In this document: one piece after another, positions 5,200-5,512 of the stretch | Layout: each line of letters begins with the position of its first letter | Numbering within the stretch: the stretch's first letter is position 1 | From: Patescibacteria group bacterium | Lineage (GTDB): Bacteria > Patescibacteriota > Minisyncoccia > Phycocordibacterales > JAGLOS01 | Assembly (NCBI GenBank): GCA_018814635.1 | Contig: JAHIYV010000083.1 | Location: 1 to 5,512, forward strand | DNA: 5,512 nucleotides | Reading direction: 5' to 3' | The notes under the pieces: model-generated | Database searches by the model: none | Told to the model about the DNA's origin: nothing | What the model saw: the letters and a program-made list of their open reading frames with translations, nothing else | Made by a program: the position numbers and the translations under genes

Positions 5200-5370
5200 C
5201 TATTTTATTCCTCTGGAACGAGGTGGAACACAACCACCCCTGCCGAGGTTGGCGCGAATTCCTTTTCCAGTCCCGTCTCGTTTTGGAACACCTTTCTTGC
5301 TATCAATTTGTTCACGATCAATATTCCTACGATTATCAGAACAAGAACCTAATCCTCGTACAGTATTAAT
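5200..5370 (-). CDS. Small Gly/Arg-rich protein or its remnant, no standard start codon
   Basis: A minus-strand frame open from just after a TGA at 5374-5376 to TAG at 5200-5202 encodes up to 56 residues: ...VRGLGSCSDNRRNIDREQ, then KKGVPKRDGTGKGIRANLGR, then GGCVPPRSRGIK. The RDGTGKG and GRGGC stretches with two cysteines look coding rather than random. They resemble tiny Gly/Arg-rich proteins I recall from candidate phyla and archaea, but I cannot give a family name. No ATG, GTG or TTG occurs in frame. An AAGGTGAG Shine-Dalgarno-like sequence (5373-5380) stands just before an in-frame ATT (5368-5370), so initiation at AUU is conceivable. A mutated start, making this a pseudogene, is equally possible. 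The start given is the AUU option. Confidence 0.4.
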   Translation of the reverse strand: MNTVRGLGSCSDNRRNIDREQIDSKKGVPKRDGTGKGIRANLGRGGCVPPRSRGIK

Positions 5371-5391
5371 TACTCACCTTACGCGCTTTTA

Positions 5392-5400
5392 TGCTAAAAT
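5392..5400 (+). promoter_or_regulatory. Extended -10 promoter element TGCTAAAAT
   Basis: TG at 5392-5393, one base, then TAAAAT at 5395-5400 matches the extended -10 form. No good -35 is found at 16-18 bp, which extended -10 promoters can tolerate. It would start transcription near 5407, giving a leader of about 29 nt for the plus-strand gene at 5436. It overlaps the upstream region of the small minus-strand frame. Confidence 0.4.
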
Positions 5401-5435
5401 AAAGATATTATCATCATAACATTTTATTTAAAAAT

Positions 5436-5512
5436 ATGAACACAACAAATATGAACACAACGCTTTCAACAACACTCTCATCTACCAATCTTTTTTCCAT
5501 TATAAATCAAAA
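5436..5512 (+). CDS. 5' end of an unidentified Thr/Asn/Ser-rich gene (partial)
   Basis: From the ATG at 5436 the frame is open for 25 codons to the window edge, starting MNTTNMNTTLSTTLSSTNLF and continuing SIINQ. The first five codons are nearly duplicated: ATGAACACAAC occurs at 5436-5446 and 5451-5461, giving a second in-frame ATG at 5451, either of which could be the start. There is no Shine-Dalgarno sequence. The polar start followed by a more hydrophobic LFSII stretch is not diagnostic, and no function can be assigned. Orientation is divergent from the rest of the window. Confidence 0.5.
   Translation, partial: MNTTNMNTTLSTTLSSTNLFSIINQ

Noticed and set aside
4960..5200. S6:S18 autoregulatory leader RNA before rpsF
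   Set aside because: The predicted transcription start lies 1-3 nt before rpsF, and the repeat array here does not resemble the known leader motif as far as I can judge by eye.
5374..5376. TGA before the small frame read as glycine (alternative code)
   Set aside because: Extending through it still gives no start codon before an in-frame TAA, and no other gene here contains in-frame TGA.

Overview
The window looks like part of a low-GC genome from the Candidate Phyla Radiation (Patescibacteria, most likely Parcubacteria-like). Three things suggest this: a compact rpsF-ssb-rpsR cluster with no rplI (bL9) after rpsR, a single-TM bifunctional penicillin-binding protein with a C-terminal Ig-like domain, and short AT-rich intergenic regions filled with hairpins. 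The placement rests on gene style only. All full-length genes read with the standard code, with no in-frame TGA.

Layout, right to left, because most genes are on the minus strand. At the far right a plus-strand gene of unknown function starts at 5436 and leaves the window, with a probable extended -10 promoter at 5392-5400. Opposite it lies a small Gly/Arg-rich reading frame (5200-5370, minus) with a good coding look but no ATG, GTG or TTG start. A hairpin terminator candidate (5118-5154) and a dense array of direct and inverted words (5019-5102) follow. A strong sigma70-type promoter (4968-4996) then drives rpsF (bS6), ssb and rpsR (bS18). These three form an operon for ribosomal small-subunit proteins and single-stranded DNA binding.

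Between rpsR and the next minus-strand gene lies the plus-strand relic of a transposase or integrase N-terminal domain (about 3417-3700). It was recovered by reading through one in-frame TAA and an apparent later frameshift. Next come a 65-aa extremely acidic protein (3060-3257), an intergenic stretch with inverted repeats (2979-3050), and the large class A penicillin-binding protein (384-2951) that polymerises and cross-links peptidoglycan.

Left of the PBP, the 1-383 interval holds a perfect 16-bp hairpin touching the PBP stop codon, a weaker minus-strand terminator-like hairpin, and a tandem pair of 30-bp units each containing a perfect 11-bp-arm palindrome. It ends with a sigma70 promoter (58-86) placed directly before the start of another minus-strand gene (ATG at 50) that leaves the window.

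The two strongest ideas are these. First, two well-formed promoters, and possibly a third, put the predicted transcription start within about 0-3 nt of the ATG, and no protein gene with a standard start shows a Shine-Dalgarno sequence, which suggests leaderless expression. Second, two intergenic repeat clusters 5 kb apart have different outer sequences but share the same short core words (GAACCTC, GACTTCC, GACATCC and complements), as expected of a modular hairpin repeat family.
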